Below are positions 38,166 to 51,600 of a DNA stretch of 64,000 nt, piece after piece. The notes beneath the pieces are model-generated. The model did no database searches. It was not told the DNA's origin and saw nothing but the letters and a program-made list of their open reading frames with translations. Position numbers and translations under genes: made by a program. Within the stretch, counting starts at the first letter, position 1. Each line of letters starts with the position of its first letter. Origin of the DNA: Diphasiastrum complanatum (lineage: Eukaryota > Streptophyta > Lycopodiopsida > Lycopodiales > Lycopodiaceae); the NCBI GenBank assembly GCA_029204225.1, contig CM055092.1, forward strand, positions 72,585,074 through 72,649,073, in the 5' to 3' direction.

Positions 38166-38237
<72 letters not shown>
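38166..38237. repeat. 34-base C homopolymer joined to (CT)n
   Basis: Thirty-four consecutive C residues (38166-38199) run straight into about 38 bases of TC repeats. Such a run can form an i-motif on one strand and a G-quadruplex on the other. Length is also prone to sequencing error. Confidence 0.85.
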
Positions 38238-38239
<2 letters not shown>

Positions 38240-38689
38240 CTACCGGCTCCCAAAATTTCGCAAGGAAATCGTCCATGGAAGAATTACGCAAGAAAATTGT
38301 CATCTCCGCCTAAACAAATACCAATGCAGATTTCAAGACTTCATGCTTATTAATGTGTTTTTCTATTATATGTTCATATCAACTTTTATAATTATAAAAA
38401 GTGCGTGAAGCATGTATTGTATGACAATTAGATTGCTTATGATAGTTTATTATAGTGTTATATATGGACGTAATATAGTTCTCTTTTTGGATTATAGATT
38501 TGCAGACTATGGTTAAAAGTTAATTGATTTGCTAGATTACTTTATAGTGAGATTGATTAATGATTTTTGATTGGTCTCTAATATAATTGAAAAATGAAAT
38601 ACTTTGTCACTTTGTTTTTTAGTGTTAAGGCAATATTTAATAAGGGATACGATACAAACACGACACACATACACACACGCATGCACGCA

Positions 38690-38844
38690 CGAAGGCGCGG
38701 GCGCGCACGGTCCGACATTCACGCACATCTGCCATTGATGTACCTCCACCATTGACGCACGTCCGCCATTGCTCGTCAACGATGGGCACAAGCAACTAGT
38801 ACATACATAAATATATATGTACACACACACACACACACACACAC
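38690..38844 (+). repeat. Helitron-type 3' end followed by CA tract
   Basis: TGCTCGTC-aa-CGATGGGCA hairpin (38770-38788), seven bases, CTAG (38796-38799), then T. Sequence and layout match the two ends at 32.5 kb, including the preceding CCGCCATTG and the downstream TA/CA-rich stretch (CA tract 38820-38844). Upstream CGCACG(T/C)CCGCCATTG motifs repeat three times. Confidence 0.45.
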
Positions 38845-38913
38845 ATGTATGTATGCATGTAGCTTAGAATAGAAATAGAATGAAGCATAGACATTATCCT
38901 TCCTAATGTGTGC

Positions 38914-39262
38914 AAATTGCTCTAATATCATCTGAACATGCCATGGACCTAACTACCTAAAAATGACCGTGATTGTTTTTTCTTTTCTCGAACAAAATTA
39001 ACCATAGATTAAAGACTTTTTACAGAAGTACATAGAAATAGCTTAAAGAAGCAAAAGTTTTTCGGCATCCTTGAAAAGAAGTAGGGGGGAGATGACAAAG
39101 TCGCCATTCCCAAATTCCATGCTATTCCTTTCAAGCCAAATATTCCAAAGAGTAATTATTCTAATGCATTGCCAAATAGTATTAACCTTCACATCATAAA
39201 AAATTGCTCTAATATCATCTTAACATGCCATGGACCTAACTACCTAAAAGGCACTATGATTT
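38914..39262 (-). mobile_element. 5'-truncated LINE with long flanking direct repeat
   Basis: The minus strand of about 39020-39190 encodes IWQCIRIITLWNIWLERNS, the end of the zf-RVT region of plant LINE reverse transcriptases. A T-rich run (38976-38988) marks the poly-A end on the left. The ends carry a 49-bp direct repeat (38914-38962 and 39201-39249) with one mismatch, and similarity fades out over the next 12 bases. The repeat is probably the target-site duplication. Confidence 0.65.
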
Positions 39263-39661
39263 TAGTTTATCAATGTAATAAACACATAAACAACACTGAA
39301 ACATACACATTTAGTCACCTCCTTGAGGTGCATAAAAATTAAGTTTTTTTTTTAAACTTGATGTATTCACCATATAAGTGTACATGAGAATACCATCAAT
39401 TCAAATAAATAAAAAAATGATCTACATTAATCCATAATGAAGCAAAGAAAAATGACATACAAAAAACTAGCTCAAATAAAGAGTAGAATATCTATAATGA
39501 TGATCTTAATCTATGTTTTGGCCGCACAATGAGGAACATGTGAACTTGTACAAGGCATCTTGACACAAGTGCCTAGACATTCGATGCCCTTATAATCTAC
39601 AGCCTCCCTAGGTCCACACTTCTTTTTTCACTAAAATCAACATGAGCATAAGTCAAACATC

Positions 39662-39702
<41 letters not shown>

Positions 39703-40270
39703 TTCAGCTCCTATTTTATTGATTTATTCCTCCCATGATTATTGATCATTGAGGTGACAATTTACTTTGCTCATGCAAAGTGAAAGTTTTCGTTCTTTTG
39801 ATCTTGGAATGGTCTAGCCACTTCATACTTTAGAGAAACTTTTGGCATTCAAATGACCTCATGAAGTAGGTCCATTCAAAGCTTTTATACTCCAAATTCA
39901 ATAACCTTTCCTTTTCAACTAAAACATTGGTGAGTTCTAAATTGCCAAAGTTAACAATACCTAGCTTGATCTTATTTAAATTTGTCACTAGTAGCTACTT
40001 CATATTTTATAAAATATTCAAGATAATAACAACTTCTTCTTGGAAACTTTGCAAAAAGTAATTGGCATGGGCTCCATTTTGATTCTCTAAAAGATGGCCT
40101 TTCAATTTTATTTTTTTTTGCAAAATAGGCTACTACATCCTACCAATAATAATAGTTGAAGGCAATAAATGCAACTATCAACTTCAAAGTGAAGCAACAT
40201 AAATAAGCTACATAGATGAACATGTTTGGTATGTGGTTATATGATGCCACTTCAAAACTTAGTGCTATTG
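39263..40270. other. no gene; (CA)n at 39666-39701
   Basis: AT-rich DNA containing one CA microsatellite of about 36 bases. No domain or structured repeat otherwise. Confidence 0.5.
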
Positions 40271-40533
40271 TAAATAAATTCAATATTTCACAATAACAAG
40301 TAAAATATAGATAAGTTGTCACAAAAAAGGAATACATTTGAGAATGACAGAAGAGCTTCAATAGATCTTACTACTAGATGTGTGTGTGTGTGTGTAGTAG
40401 TAGTAGCAGCAGCAACAACATCACCAACAATAAGATCTATTGAAGCTCTTTTGTCAAACTTAGATATGTTCATTTTTTGTAGAAACCTATTTATGTTTTG
40501 GTTGTTATTGTTAAATATTGACTTTATTTATAT
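40271..40533. mobile_element. foldback (MITE-like) element
   Basis: Arms 40271-40370 and 40431-40533 are inverted copies. The inner 19 bases, AGAGCTTCAATAGATCTTA and its complement, are perfect; outward pairing (GACA(A/G)A, ACAAAAAA.GAA, CAATATTT.ACAATAACAA) is diverged. The 60-base loop holds (TG)n and (TAG)n(CAG)n(CAA)n repeats. No target duplication was recognised. A CA tract (40539-40602) abuts the right arm. Confidence 0.65.

Positions 40534-40538
<5 letters not shown>

Positions 40539-40602
<64 letters not shown>
40539..40602. repeat. (CA)n microsatellite
   Basis: About 32 uninterrupted CA units. Confidence 0.95.
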
Positions 40603-40606
<4 letters not shown>

Positions 40607-40609
40607 TTT

Positions 40610-42860
40610 GAACATCAAAGCAATGATGTTGGATAGGTAGAGGGGAGCAAATTGAGAGGCACATAATTTCAATATTTGTTTGCTCCTAATCGAGGAAGAA
40701 CCATGGAAATATTTGTAGAATATCCAACATAGTCTTAACAAAGCACTCATGTAATTGAGAAAAGAGAACAATACTATTGAAAAACAAATTAATTCAAGGG
40801 GAGCCCTCTTGGAGTGGTTTTTCTCCCACTTACCAGCTCTTTGTCGCATATGTTTGTTTTGGAGGAATGCATTGCCTTGCATAGGTTCTAACTTCGCTAT
40901 TGTTTGATTTCCCATAAGTTTCGCTTTTGTAGGCTTGTTTATTTTGTATATGTTGATGTGTTCCACATCTAGGGCCAATGCAAATGGAGAATGTGGAGTC
41001 CTTAGATGACTTTTTCATAGATTTCAAGTTCCAATACAGGAAAAAAAAAAGTTATTATCTATCGAGCCAGATATGGAGCTTGCCAAAATGGTGAAAGGGT
41101 AACCAGACATCAAGGGAAATGCCAATCATTTGGTATGGAGGTAAAATTCATTGGTGTTTGCATTGAATGTCATGTGTTTCTGTCTAGACTTGTTTATTGA
41201 CATGGATTTTGTGCCACTGCTTCATATAGATATACTTCTTGGTGAAGGCAAAAAAGCTGCAAAAATGCCCTCCTATTGTAGGTCATGGTATCAAAGGTTC
41301 AATATAGAGAGTTGCATGTACAATGCTATGATCCATAACAATTATTGTAATTTTTGTTGAGGTGTAACTATTGACAAGATTATTGAATTCTACAATGAAA
41401 TGTCTATTTGATTCTTGTTCACAACACTTTCTCAATTCAATTCACAAGAAATTCCAACTCAATCATGGTCTCATTAGAGCTGCACCCAAGCAATGTTTTT
41501 TTTTTTTTTTTTTTTGCGTCACAAATTTAAATCCATTGAATACGCGTGAATGAGAACTTGTGAATTGTCTTTCTTGTATTATAGATGTCGTCCATAGACT
41601 TTGGTAAATTGCAATATAAAGGACAAATTCTAAAAGAACTTGTAGATTTAAAAATACTTTTTTATGATGCTATTTATATTTTAGAATTGACTAGAGGAGC
41701 AGAAAAACTGGAGTATACCTCTTCCTAGTTTTCAAAGTTACGAGTGGATTGCATCTTAAAACAATATATTAGAGTTTTTTTTGGGTGCAAGTTATATACT
41801 GACATACAAAAGTCATTCAAAATTAGTTCTAGATCCAATGATTTGCATCTAAATTGATTTGTCCCAATATCTTTTATTGTGGATTTCTTTGCAAATACTA
41901 AGGTGCATCAACCCCCCACATTTTTTATTTGTAGAAGTCGGAACTGAGCATAATCTTGCATGTATAAAGAATACTTACATCTCTTGTCAAATTCATATAT
42001 ATTATTCATTGATACTTGTGGGCATTGGAACTGTAAAACCAAAAGCATCAAGTTAGTGGATTACCCAATAAGTGATAATTACAAAACACATAATTGGTAC
42101 AACATCAAAATACTAGAATATGATATATTTACGTCATGTATATTAAGAGTTGGAAACTGCACGATGTACCACTCCAAAACAACTTGGACATTGTAGATGA
42201 AAAATCACTCGCAACTGAATGCGTTGTCTTGCTGAGTAGATAGAAATGGTACAAAGTATAAGTATAAGCTTAGCATTCAACAGAACATCTAGCAACATGA
42301 AATCCCATAGACATCAGATGAATCAAAATATAACCTTACTTTTGCATCAACAATTTTCAAATCGATATTCCAATTGCCGTGGTGAATTATTGATGAATGA
42401 ATCATTATTTGGGCCTAGAAGAATCCAAGTACTTCTACATCACATGTAATACTTTCACATAGTCCTCTCGTATGTTAGAAGGCTTTTGATCCATTTATTT
42501 GGAGAGAACCTAAGGCAGGAAGAAAAGGGTGTTGAATTAGAAGTAAGAGTGAGAAGTGCTAGCATTCTAAGACCTTGCTTAGACTATTAAAAACAATGAA
42601 AAGGAAAAAGTAAAGTAGAATAGAAAGCATGCCGCTTTAGAGGCGAGCCTAACTTGGCTTGCTCCTCATCAATAGTAGTTGAAGCGGTAGTTGTTGTTGA
42701 TGTGACATAGAGTTGAGGGCAACCTCTCCACTAATGCAGGTCGGATAACCCCCTCCCTTATATTATGTAGTGCTGGAGACGATCATCTATTGAAGTGTCA
42801 CACTTAGAGGCATAGACGTAGAGTATGCAAAGCAAGAAGCCTAGGTTGCGGAAGTCACTC
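40610..42860. other. no gene recognised
   Basis: AT-rich intergenic DNA with a T tract near 41495-41515 and no readable domain. Confidence 0.4.
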
Positions 42861-43560
42861 CAGACATAGGATGTGGCAAGTGCGAGAGTTGATGCCTGCA
42901 CCGACTTATTCATTTGGCTTATTCATTCACACATGAGATCTTCCCACACATGGTGGGTTGGTGTATCATGCTTGTGCTGGGCTTGTCCCCCCCCCGTTGA
43001 GCTGAAGGCAATGCCCTGGGGTTTGGCCCCGACAATGTTATCGCGCCACGTGGCACGGGTAGGGGCAGGCAAAAAAATTTGGTTTTCATGGGCGCGAGCG
43101 GTCCCGGGCATCCGACACCAACCAGGTGGCATCGGGCAGTCAGGGGCACGCAGGCTGGCGCTGGCGCTGGGCAGCCGGGAGTGCACGGGGCTGGGCGCCA
43201 AGCAACGAGCGGCCGCGACACAGTGGCACCGGGCAAAATGGCATTGAGCAAGTCCCATGTAGTGTCGATCAACTCAAGGGTGGTGCCCTGCACCTTCATG
43301 CCCAAGCACACACACGCATTCACGACGAGGGGTTTACATATATATTCCCTCTACTTAATGCCACAAAAACGCTTATGGGATATATATTTTGGTTGCCTGG
43401 ACACGTGGCGCCCGGGCAGCCAAATTTAAGAAAAAAAAAAAAGCTGTGGCTCTTGGTGGAGCTGGGCCAAAGCGGGCACGCTCGAAGATACAAGGTCCCC
43501 CTTCTGGGATGCAAACCTTATAGACGCAAACGCTACATGTGGCAAAGTTGGGAAATAGCA
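42861..43560. other. GC-rich block upstream of the ankyrin gene
   Basis: About 600 bp of much higher GC than the surroundings, with GGCACGGG, CTGGCGCTGGCGCTGGGCAG and GTGGCGCCCGGGCAGCC motifs. Long frames occur on both strands because of composition. It could be part of an LTR or the gene's promoter region; neither can be shown. Confidence 0.35.
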
Positions 43561-43641
43561 CCTTCTTTGCTGTCGCAAAACGGGCTTCTCCATCCTGATC
43601 CTGCAAAAGCAGGCGATCAGCCAGATCAAGCATTTAGAGCT

Positions 43642-46600
43642 ATGGAGGATGTGCAGATGAAAGACGAGGAAGAGGAGCTTTCCAAGGATGATCTATTCAA
43701 GGCAGCGGAGAGCGGAAGAGTGGAGGTATTTGAGACTTTGTCACACCGCCAGCTTTCCAGATTATGCGCTCTCCGGAATGAGGATGATCGCACTCTTCTT
43801 CATGTCGCTGCAGCGGCCGGCCATAGCTCGGTGCGTTACCCACTTCATTAGCCTCACAGCTTTTCTTGAAATAAAATGTTATGTTTTGAATTCTTTTGTC
43901 ATGTCTCCTCTTATGTATTTCAGTTTTAGGGTTATTTTGGTTTGTCAGCTTGGCTTCTTGATGTCTCAAATGATTCATCATCACTTTTTAAGAAAGTAGT
44001 ATGCTACTTATGAGTTTATTGATGATTTGAGCATATATTTTGCTATTACCAGTGTTGCTATTTGACTTCCGTATGCGTCACATGTTTCAGAGGCCCATAT
44101 GAATATTTGAATAATGCCAACATTTGACGTATCCATATATCACAAAATATACAGTTCAATAAGCATATATATGATCTTCACCGATAGTATTTCTAATTGC
44201 TTGTTTTGGTCGAGAATTTGAGCTTAAAAGTTTTGTTGTCGAGCTTCACCTATTCATTTTTCATTCCTAGGTTTTTAGAAGGCTAGGTAAATTTCATTTT
44301 TGTAGCACTACACAACTCGGCTACATAGTTACCAAGCGCACTTTATGGGAATAGGGGACTTTTGTTCCCACTTGCTGCCCAACATGGGAGGTTCTTATTG
44401 TAGGAAGAATACGTTCCCACCCGTTCACAGCCATTCCATTGCTTGAGGTTTGGGGACAATTTTTCTTCCCTTAATTCTCCATTTTGGCCAAATTATTTTG
44501 CTTGCTAGGCCTAGTTTTTCAACTTTCAGCTTACATATTATCTATAAGTTTATTACTTAGACTTGATTTTAAAGAATCATTTTCTTATCTTAAAGAAAAG
44601 TAGTACATGTTGATACTGTGTTCTCCCAGTCCCTCCTTTGTCAAAAACATTCATGTTCTCAAACGTCCAAATATTCCTCCATTCCCATTCCCATGGCAAC
44701 TATTCTCGGATAGTTTACGGCTTAGATATGGTTATATACCTTCCCCTCGCTAGGCCATATTCACAAATTTGTGTACATACAAGTAATTCCGTAGCTATGC
44801 CATCGTTTTATACTTAGGAGAATGTGTGCTACACAACATAGTTACAATCGGTTAGGGCTTTTCCTTAAATCCACATTTTAAAGGATTTGAAAAAAGCAAA
44901 TGAATATGTAATTAAATTTGGGATTATATGTTTATGAACCATTATGGTGCTCCTCGATCAAAAGCTTCGATGTGCTTCAGCTTTGATAATAGAAACTAAC
45001 AAACATGTGCTAGACATTTGGGTTGTTAAAGGGCTTCCTCTTAAAGCAGTGGACGGGTAAGAAAATTTTGCATTTTGGCGTGGGCACCTAAATTGTTAAA
45101 AAACCCCAAATGTATGGGAACATGACATTTTTTGGCCTGGAATTTAGTTCACCCCACACTGAGTTTGGAACATTGGGAATTTTATCCTCTTATTTCATCA
45201 AAATCATTTTTGTAGACTATTCTTGAGTCGGCTTACATGAAAGACGGGATGTATCTGAATTTCTTTCAAGAGTTCCTATTGGTAAGCTAGAATTTTTTAC
45301 GATCCTCTGTAACAAGCGGACAATTTGTAATGCTTGCTGGAGCCTGTACGCATTACTTTAGAATCCTTGAGATTCTCAAATACCCCTGATATCCAGTTAG
45401 GTGCAGTTGATCTTTATAATAACAGAGAAAATACTAGGAAACGAAGAACTTTTCACATTCCCAAGAATCATTGTGTTCGCATTTGGTCTTCTCCTAACAA
45501 TCAAATGTCAATTTGTAATTCGTTATTCACAACTATTAGAATCTAAATCGTGATTCGTCAATCATAATTCAACGAATTCTTAATTCACACCCGATATTGA
45601 GAGAATAATTGATAGCATGTTGAAAAACGTGAACATTACTACACTCTTAGAAGACATATGAGTCACTCTAAAAAGTCCTTTCCATGAGGAAAGTTTCAAA
45701 CTTATAAGAATCAACTCAACTTGAGATGCTTTTTGAGAAATGTGATATACAATTCTTATTTCCTCTTTAGTCATGGCACAAGGTGTCATTCCAATATCCT
45801 TTTAAGTTTCTATTCAGAATGCATCTAGATACCTCCACTCTTAAGTTCCAATCTAGTTTAACTTAATGTTCCGTTAAACTACATTATATGAAGCTTTGAG
45901 TTGTGGTTCATGCTAAATGTCCAACTCCATTCAAGTTTTTGATATAATTTCCTAGCAATCCCACTTATTTCCAACCATAGATGCACCGAATCGCGATTCT
46001 GCGGGTCGCGATTCGTGACCCAGAATCGCAAAAAAAAAAAAAACATAATTTTTTTTTTTTGGAAAAATAGCTTATGGCTGAAATGTTTTTAGGGGATCAA
46101 TGGTCAAACCAGCGTTTTGCCTCTCAGAAGTGCAGTAGATGAGGCACAAACAGATCTTATTTTTAGTAGCTATCCGATTGTCATTTGCTCTGGTTTTCAG
46201 TAAATGTTAATGCTACAGTTTGGACTATCAACTGTATGGATGATGATCACTTTTGCAATCGTTTCACTGGAGATGTGAGTGCAATGTACATACAGTTGGG
46301 GGCATAAATATTGAGCCCTTCTCGGCGCGCATTTGGACCCCATTTTTATCTACAGGGGGGCGGTAGCATTTTTATCTACAGTGTCTATATAGCAGGAAGC
46401 TCTAGGGGGTTCGGGGGGCGATAGCCCCTCGGGAAATGGGGGGTCCGGGGGCGGTAGCCCCCCGGTGGGGGGTTTGGGGGCCAACGACCCCCAACGGCGG
46501 GGTCCAGGGGCTGCCGGTAGACCTCGGCCCCGACGGTAAGGCCTCTTCATGATTTGGCCTTCCAACTCTCCGAGTGAAAACACACTTCTTGGTGTTTCGC

Positions 46601-48150
46601 ACCCAAAACAGTCAGCAAACTACACAGTCATAATGCTCTCAATCAGAGCTTTCATCTGATACCCATATTGCCTAAAAAAATTTCAAAAAAAAAAAACGAT
46701 TCTGCACGATTCTGGGAAAATTGCGAAACGCGTTTCTGAATTGCGATTTTGAATCGCGATTCAGAATCGCAGTGCATCTATGTTTCCAACCAGGAAAGAA
46801 CTCAAACCAAAAGTTTCCTATGTATCATATGCACATAACCCTCTAAATGAGTCAAAAAATGACTCACAATGGTTATGACTCATAAGCATTATACATGAGC
46901 AACAATATTGGTTAAAAACTCACAATGTAAGGTTACTCAACTAACTCAAAAGTAACACTTCTGACTTTGTTAGTTGTCCCTGATTCAGAAGCACTTGAAT
47001 GTTTGAGTGTGGGCCTTCACATATTTAAAACACTACATTCAACGTGAATTCAAACCCCCCTTGTCCCCCCCACCCCCAAAAGAAAAAAAAAGAAAAGAAA
47101 AGTTAGTAAGTCGAACTCTCCTCGAGATATCTTATTAACTTGTGAGTAATTGTCTCCAAACAACTCTTATTAATATGCTTATGGTTACACACTGGCTTAT
47201 GCACGTTGAATAAACCCAATTAATGGATTACATAGCGGATCCACAGGATTATGAATTGCACAAAAAGATCATGATCTTTAATGATTCACCACATAGCATA
47301 TCTCCAAAGATCTCACGCGATTGATACATATAGTCATATACATAACTAAGAAGTTTGTAACTTAGTTAACTAAGAGAGTTTTATTTCTTAAAGAGCACAA
47401 ACCAAAATCTAATTCAGAGATTTTTCCTTGCATCAACCTCTCACGGGTCCTAACCCAACAAATACGTTGACTATCACACTTAACAAGGAATTTGAGATTA
47501 GAACACCTTTCTTGTAAGAGAACTTAATCCTAATTAGTAATGAATATCAGCATTTTTTCATGTATGCACGTTGTTACTTTTGATTCTTACGAAGAATTTT
47601 TTGGTTTTAGATTCTGAGTGGTTACAAGTGAATATAGCTATTGATTTTCTAAAAGTAAAAGGACAAATATTTCAAGTGAATGTTTCCTTGTGACACTGAT
47701 GGTGTCTTCTTGTGATATTTGTGAGCCCACATACGTGAGTTCATGTGAATCATATCTGAACAATCAATTTTTAAAACCCTTTGGAATTTGTGATGTTGGA
47801 AGCAGGTGGTCAAATTGATTGCTAGTAACATTGATATATCAAAGGGTGGAGCTAATGAGAGTGATGAAGAAGGGTGGACACCATTACAATCTGCTGTTAG
47901 CAGTGGGCATGCTGACGTCGTCACTGCTCTGTTGCAGTCTGGTAGACCTTTCTCTCTTTGAATAGGCAGTGATTGGATTGTTTTTGAATTTAATAAGTAC
48001 TTATTTAGCGTTTTAAAGAGGTCATAGAAGGGCAAAGCAAAATTGAGGTTTAGTATCTATCCTGCTTGGTCTGCGACCCTTTTTCCTTGACTTTTGAAAT
48101 AGCATCACATTTACATATAGTCTTGTGAGCAACATTTGTCCCACTACCTT

Positions 48151-48243
<93 letters not shown>

Positions 48244-48602
48244 TCGTACACCGGCATCAGAGACCATGTCGACGGCCAGAGAGACAGTCGGTTATTAGAT
48301 CACAGCCCAGAGCGCCACGGCAGCAGAGACGACACCGACGGCCTATCCGGTGACAGAGGTCCAGGGCACATCTAATCACACCTTCACAGCATACCATCCA
48401 CCATTTCTTTCATGCTGATGGGCATCGTGATATATGATTCCAGACTATTGGATCCTGACTGGGCCAACTGTCTTTATGCATTGTATTTGCAGTTATTTAG
48501 TTTTATAGATGATTGAGCTTTAAGCTCCTATGTGCACACTTGACATGTACCTTTTCTTAGTCCTATGTACCTTAGGGTATTCAAGGACATTAATAAAATC
48601 TT

Positions 48603-48674
<72 letters not shown>

Positions 48675-51600
48675 ATGCAAGTTTCCTATTTGCATCTTTT
48701 AGGTTTTCAACATTGTGCATTTTCCTTGTAATTGAAGGTCAGCCCAAAACAGTAGTTTGTAAAGGATCGTGGAAGTCATTTGCCATGGTATTTGCTCGTG
48801 TAGACCCTTCAAACATCAAGCGAGCTCAAATCTGAACGACTGCAGCTGTTGTAGTACAATGTGATTAATCACTCATTCTGATAACCATGAGGTTTTGAAA
48901 AGGAGCTACAATATCAAATATCTGATCAACTCGAATATGTTGGCTAGATTAATTACTGCCCACTAATCACTACACTCCAGAGAAACCCATGTCTAAAACT
49001 CTTCCCATAGGAGCTTAGGAACGTATTCTGTGTACGCTACGTGATGCCTTGTGCTTGTGAAACATCCGAAAACCCCCTCAATTATGGATAGAACTTAGTG
49101 GCACTAACTACATAACCTATGCGTGAGTTCTAATGAGATTTGGCATGTGGTAGAATACATTCGTGTTTGCATCATGAAGTTGATGATCTAAGACTTAATG
49201 GATGGACTCCTTCAAGTCTAAAGTCACTTATGAATCTGGTCATTTTTAGGTCCCCGAGTGATATGCTGAACATGGAGTGTAAAGTCCTGCCCTCAGGATA
49301 CTAGTCTAAGCATACCAATTAAAGCAACACACAAGCCCAACCAAACCTAGATCGTACGGATCTAGCCCCCAAGCTATGGATCAATCACAGTCATGGAAAG
49401 AGGAATCGCACTAGCAGCATGATCAAGCATACACTAGTGAGAGCCCAATAGGTATACTTATACCGTCCAAGGCCCATGCACCACTAGTAGTGCACTGTGA
49501 CACCTCACTGGACACCTCTGCAACCTATCTGGGTCATGTCATCCAATTCCCTAATGACTCACTGATAGACCCATACCAACTCCACCATGTTTAGGCCTAC
49601 AACCATTAATTATGACCATGTACACATAAGGGCCCCAATTCTCTTATAGTCACAATTAACGTACGGGTTGTTGGTCTACCGGTCCCTGGCATGGACACGC
49701 TACCCGAGACCAGTCATGGGCACGACATGGAGCCACACAATGACTGTAAAACATGTGATGTGCTTTTAACTGGAGCAAATTCAAACCGTATGTTGAATGC
49801 AGTAATGTTGCCCACTAGTCTTATTTTGGCCTTAAAACTTGTGACAGCAATCGTCCTAGATTTACATAGTCATAGAGGTGAAATTGAGCAGTATTCTGCA
49901 TCCAGTTTCTGTGTCTTCTGTTAGACTCTAATGAATCTCTGAGCAGGCATTGAACGTTATCGCATTGTTGGTAAGCATCACATTATTCTTGATGGTTGAC
50001 TTGTCCTTTAGGCAATGTGATATGGGAAAATGCTACTCCTATTTGCCAATTATAACTTATTTGTGTTACTTATTTCTTAGAATGGAATTCCAAGACAGTC
50101 AATCAGCTTCAAGCACAATAGTGCTTATAGAAGTTTCATGTAGTTGGTTCTTGATTCCTAAGGACACCATGCTGCTTAGGTGGACACATTTTCTTCTAGA
50201 CAGGCTACAATCCTTAGCTCGGAGTCTCGTGGCTTCTTGCCTGTGATTTTTTGATACATGATGCTATATCTTTGTCCAATCGAAAGTTATAAACATTCAA
50301 ATATCAGATGTACATAGTGGCTAGGTCACCGACCTGTGGTGACATGTTTATAATTTGATATACATCTTAGCATGGGCAGAGTGAATTGTAGCTATTACAG
50401 GTCAAAACAGCCATTGCAGTAATAAAAGGGGGAAAACAAGGTACTTTGCAGGCAGCAAATGGGTGGAGGAAGCTAACCATGAGTGGAAGGACTAAACTTT
50501 TTGTAAATGTTAGAAAAATTTGCAACACATCTTCCATGGATCACTTTTCTGGAGTCAAGGGATTGCAAACGTGGATCAATAAGTTGAAGTTTATTGAGCT
50601 TGGTGGTCAAAAAGTGCACAAAGGAGCATAGATCAACATGATCTGGTATTTGGACTGTTCAGGTGTTTATGGAGTAAAATATACAGTTTGCAAATGGGTG
50701 GAGGAAGCTAACCATGAGTGGAAGGACTAAACTTTTTGTAAATGTTAGAAAAATTTGCAACAAATCTTCCATGGATCACTTGTCTGGAGTCAAGGGTTTG
50801 CAAACGTGGATCAATAAGTTGTAGTTTATTGAGCTTGGTGGTCAAAAAGTGCACAAAGGAGCATAGATCAACATGATCTGGTATTTGGACTGTTCAGGTG
50901 TTTATGGAGTAAAATATACAGTTTGCAAATGGGTGGAGGAAGCTAACCATGAGTGGAAGGACTAAACTTTTTGTAAATGTTAGAAAAATTTGCAACAAAT
51001 CTTCCATGGATCACTTTTCTGGAGTCAAGGGATTGCAAACGTGGATCAATAAGTTGTAGTTTATTGAGCTTGGTGGTCAAAAAGTGCACAAAGGAGCATA
51101 GATCAACATGATCTGGTATTTGGACTGTTCAGGTGTTTATGGAGTCAAATATACAGTTTTTTAATTTTATAAGTTTGAGATTTGAAAGGTCACATTTATG
51201 CTAAAAGCAAAAATAAAGTAAAATTGGTCAAATCAAGAGGATTCAGGTGCCGAAATAAGTAGTTCAGAGGCATAAAAAAGCTGAAAATTGATAGTATCAA
51301 GTTCTAGGTGCCAAATTTTATGACCTATGGATGCTATGACAAATCTAATCATGAATGTAAACTATTTAGATGAGGTTTTGGTGGAGATGGAATAACTAAG
51401 CGAAAATTCAAGCAGTTCATGTCTAGTAAAACTGACATTTCATAGGGGAGAAGCAACGGGATTGCATTGATGGTTGTGGAGCCAGTTTCAAGTGAATGAG
51501 AGCTAGAGCAGCAGGAAACAAGCAGAAATAACACTAGTGAAATATTTAAAGTTGCCCAAATACATAGGGGCAATAGCTCTAAGGACCACTGATGTGGCTA

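Noticed and set aside
43126-43641. Upstream extension of the ankyrin-gene frame
   Set aside because: The extra 172 codons come from a GC-rich block; plant homologues begin at the acidic MEDVQMKDEEE-type N-terminus.
46350-46602. Proline/glycine-rich minus-strand frame inside the hAT element
   Set aside because: Caused by the G-rich core; no transposase motif or other domain.
50455-51159. Possible CRISPR-like array
   Set aside because: Unit is 235 bp, contiguous and without spacers, in a plant intron; it is an ordinary tandem duplication.
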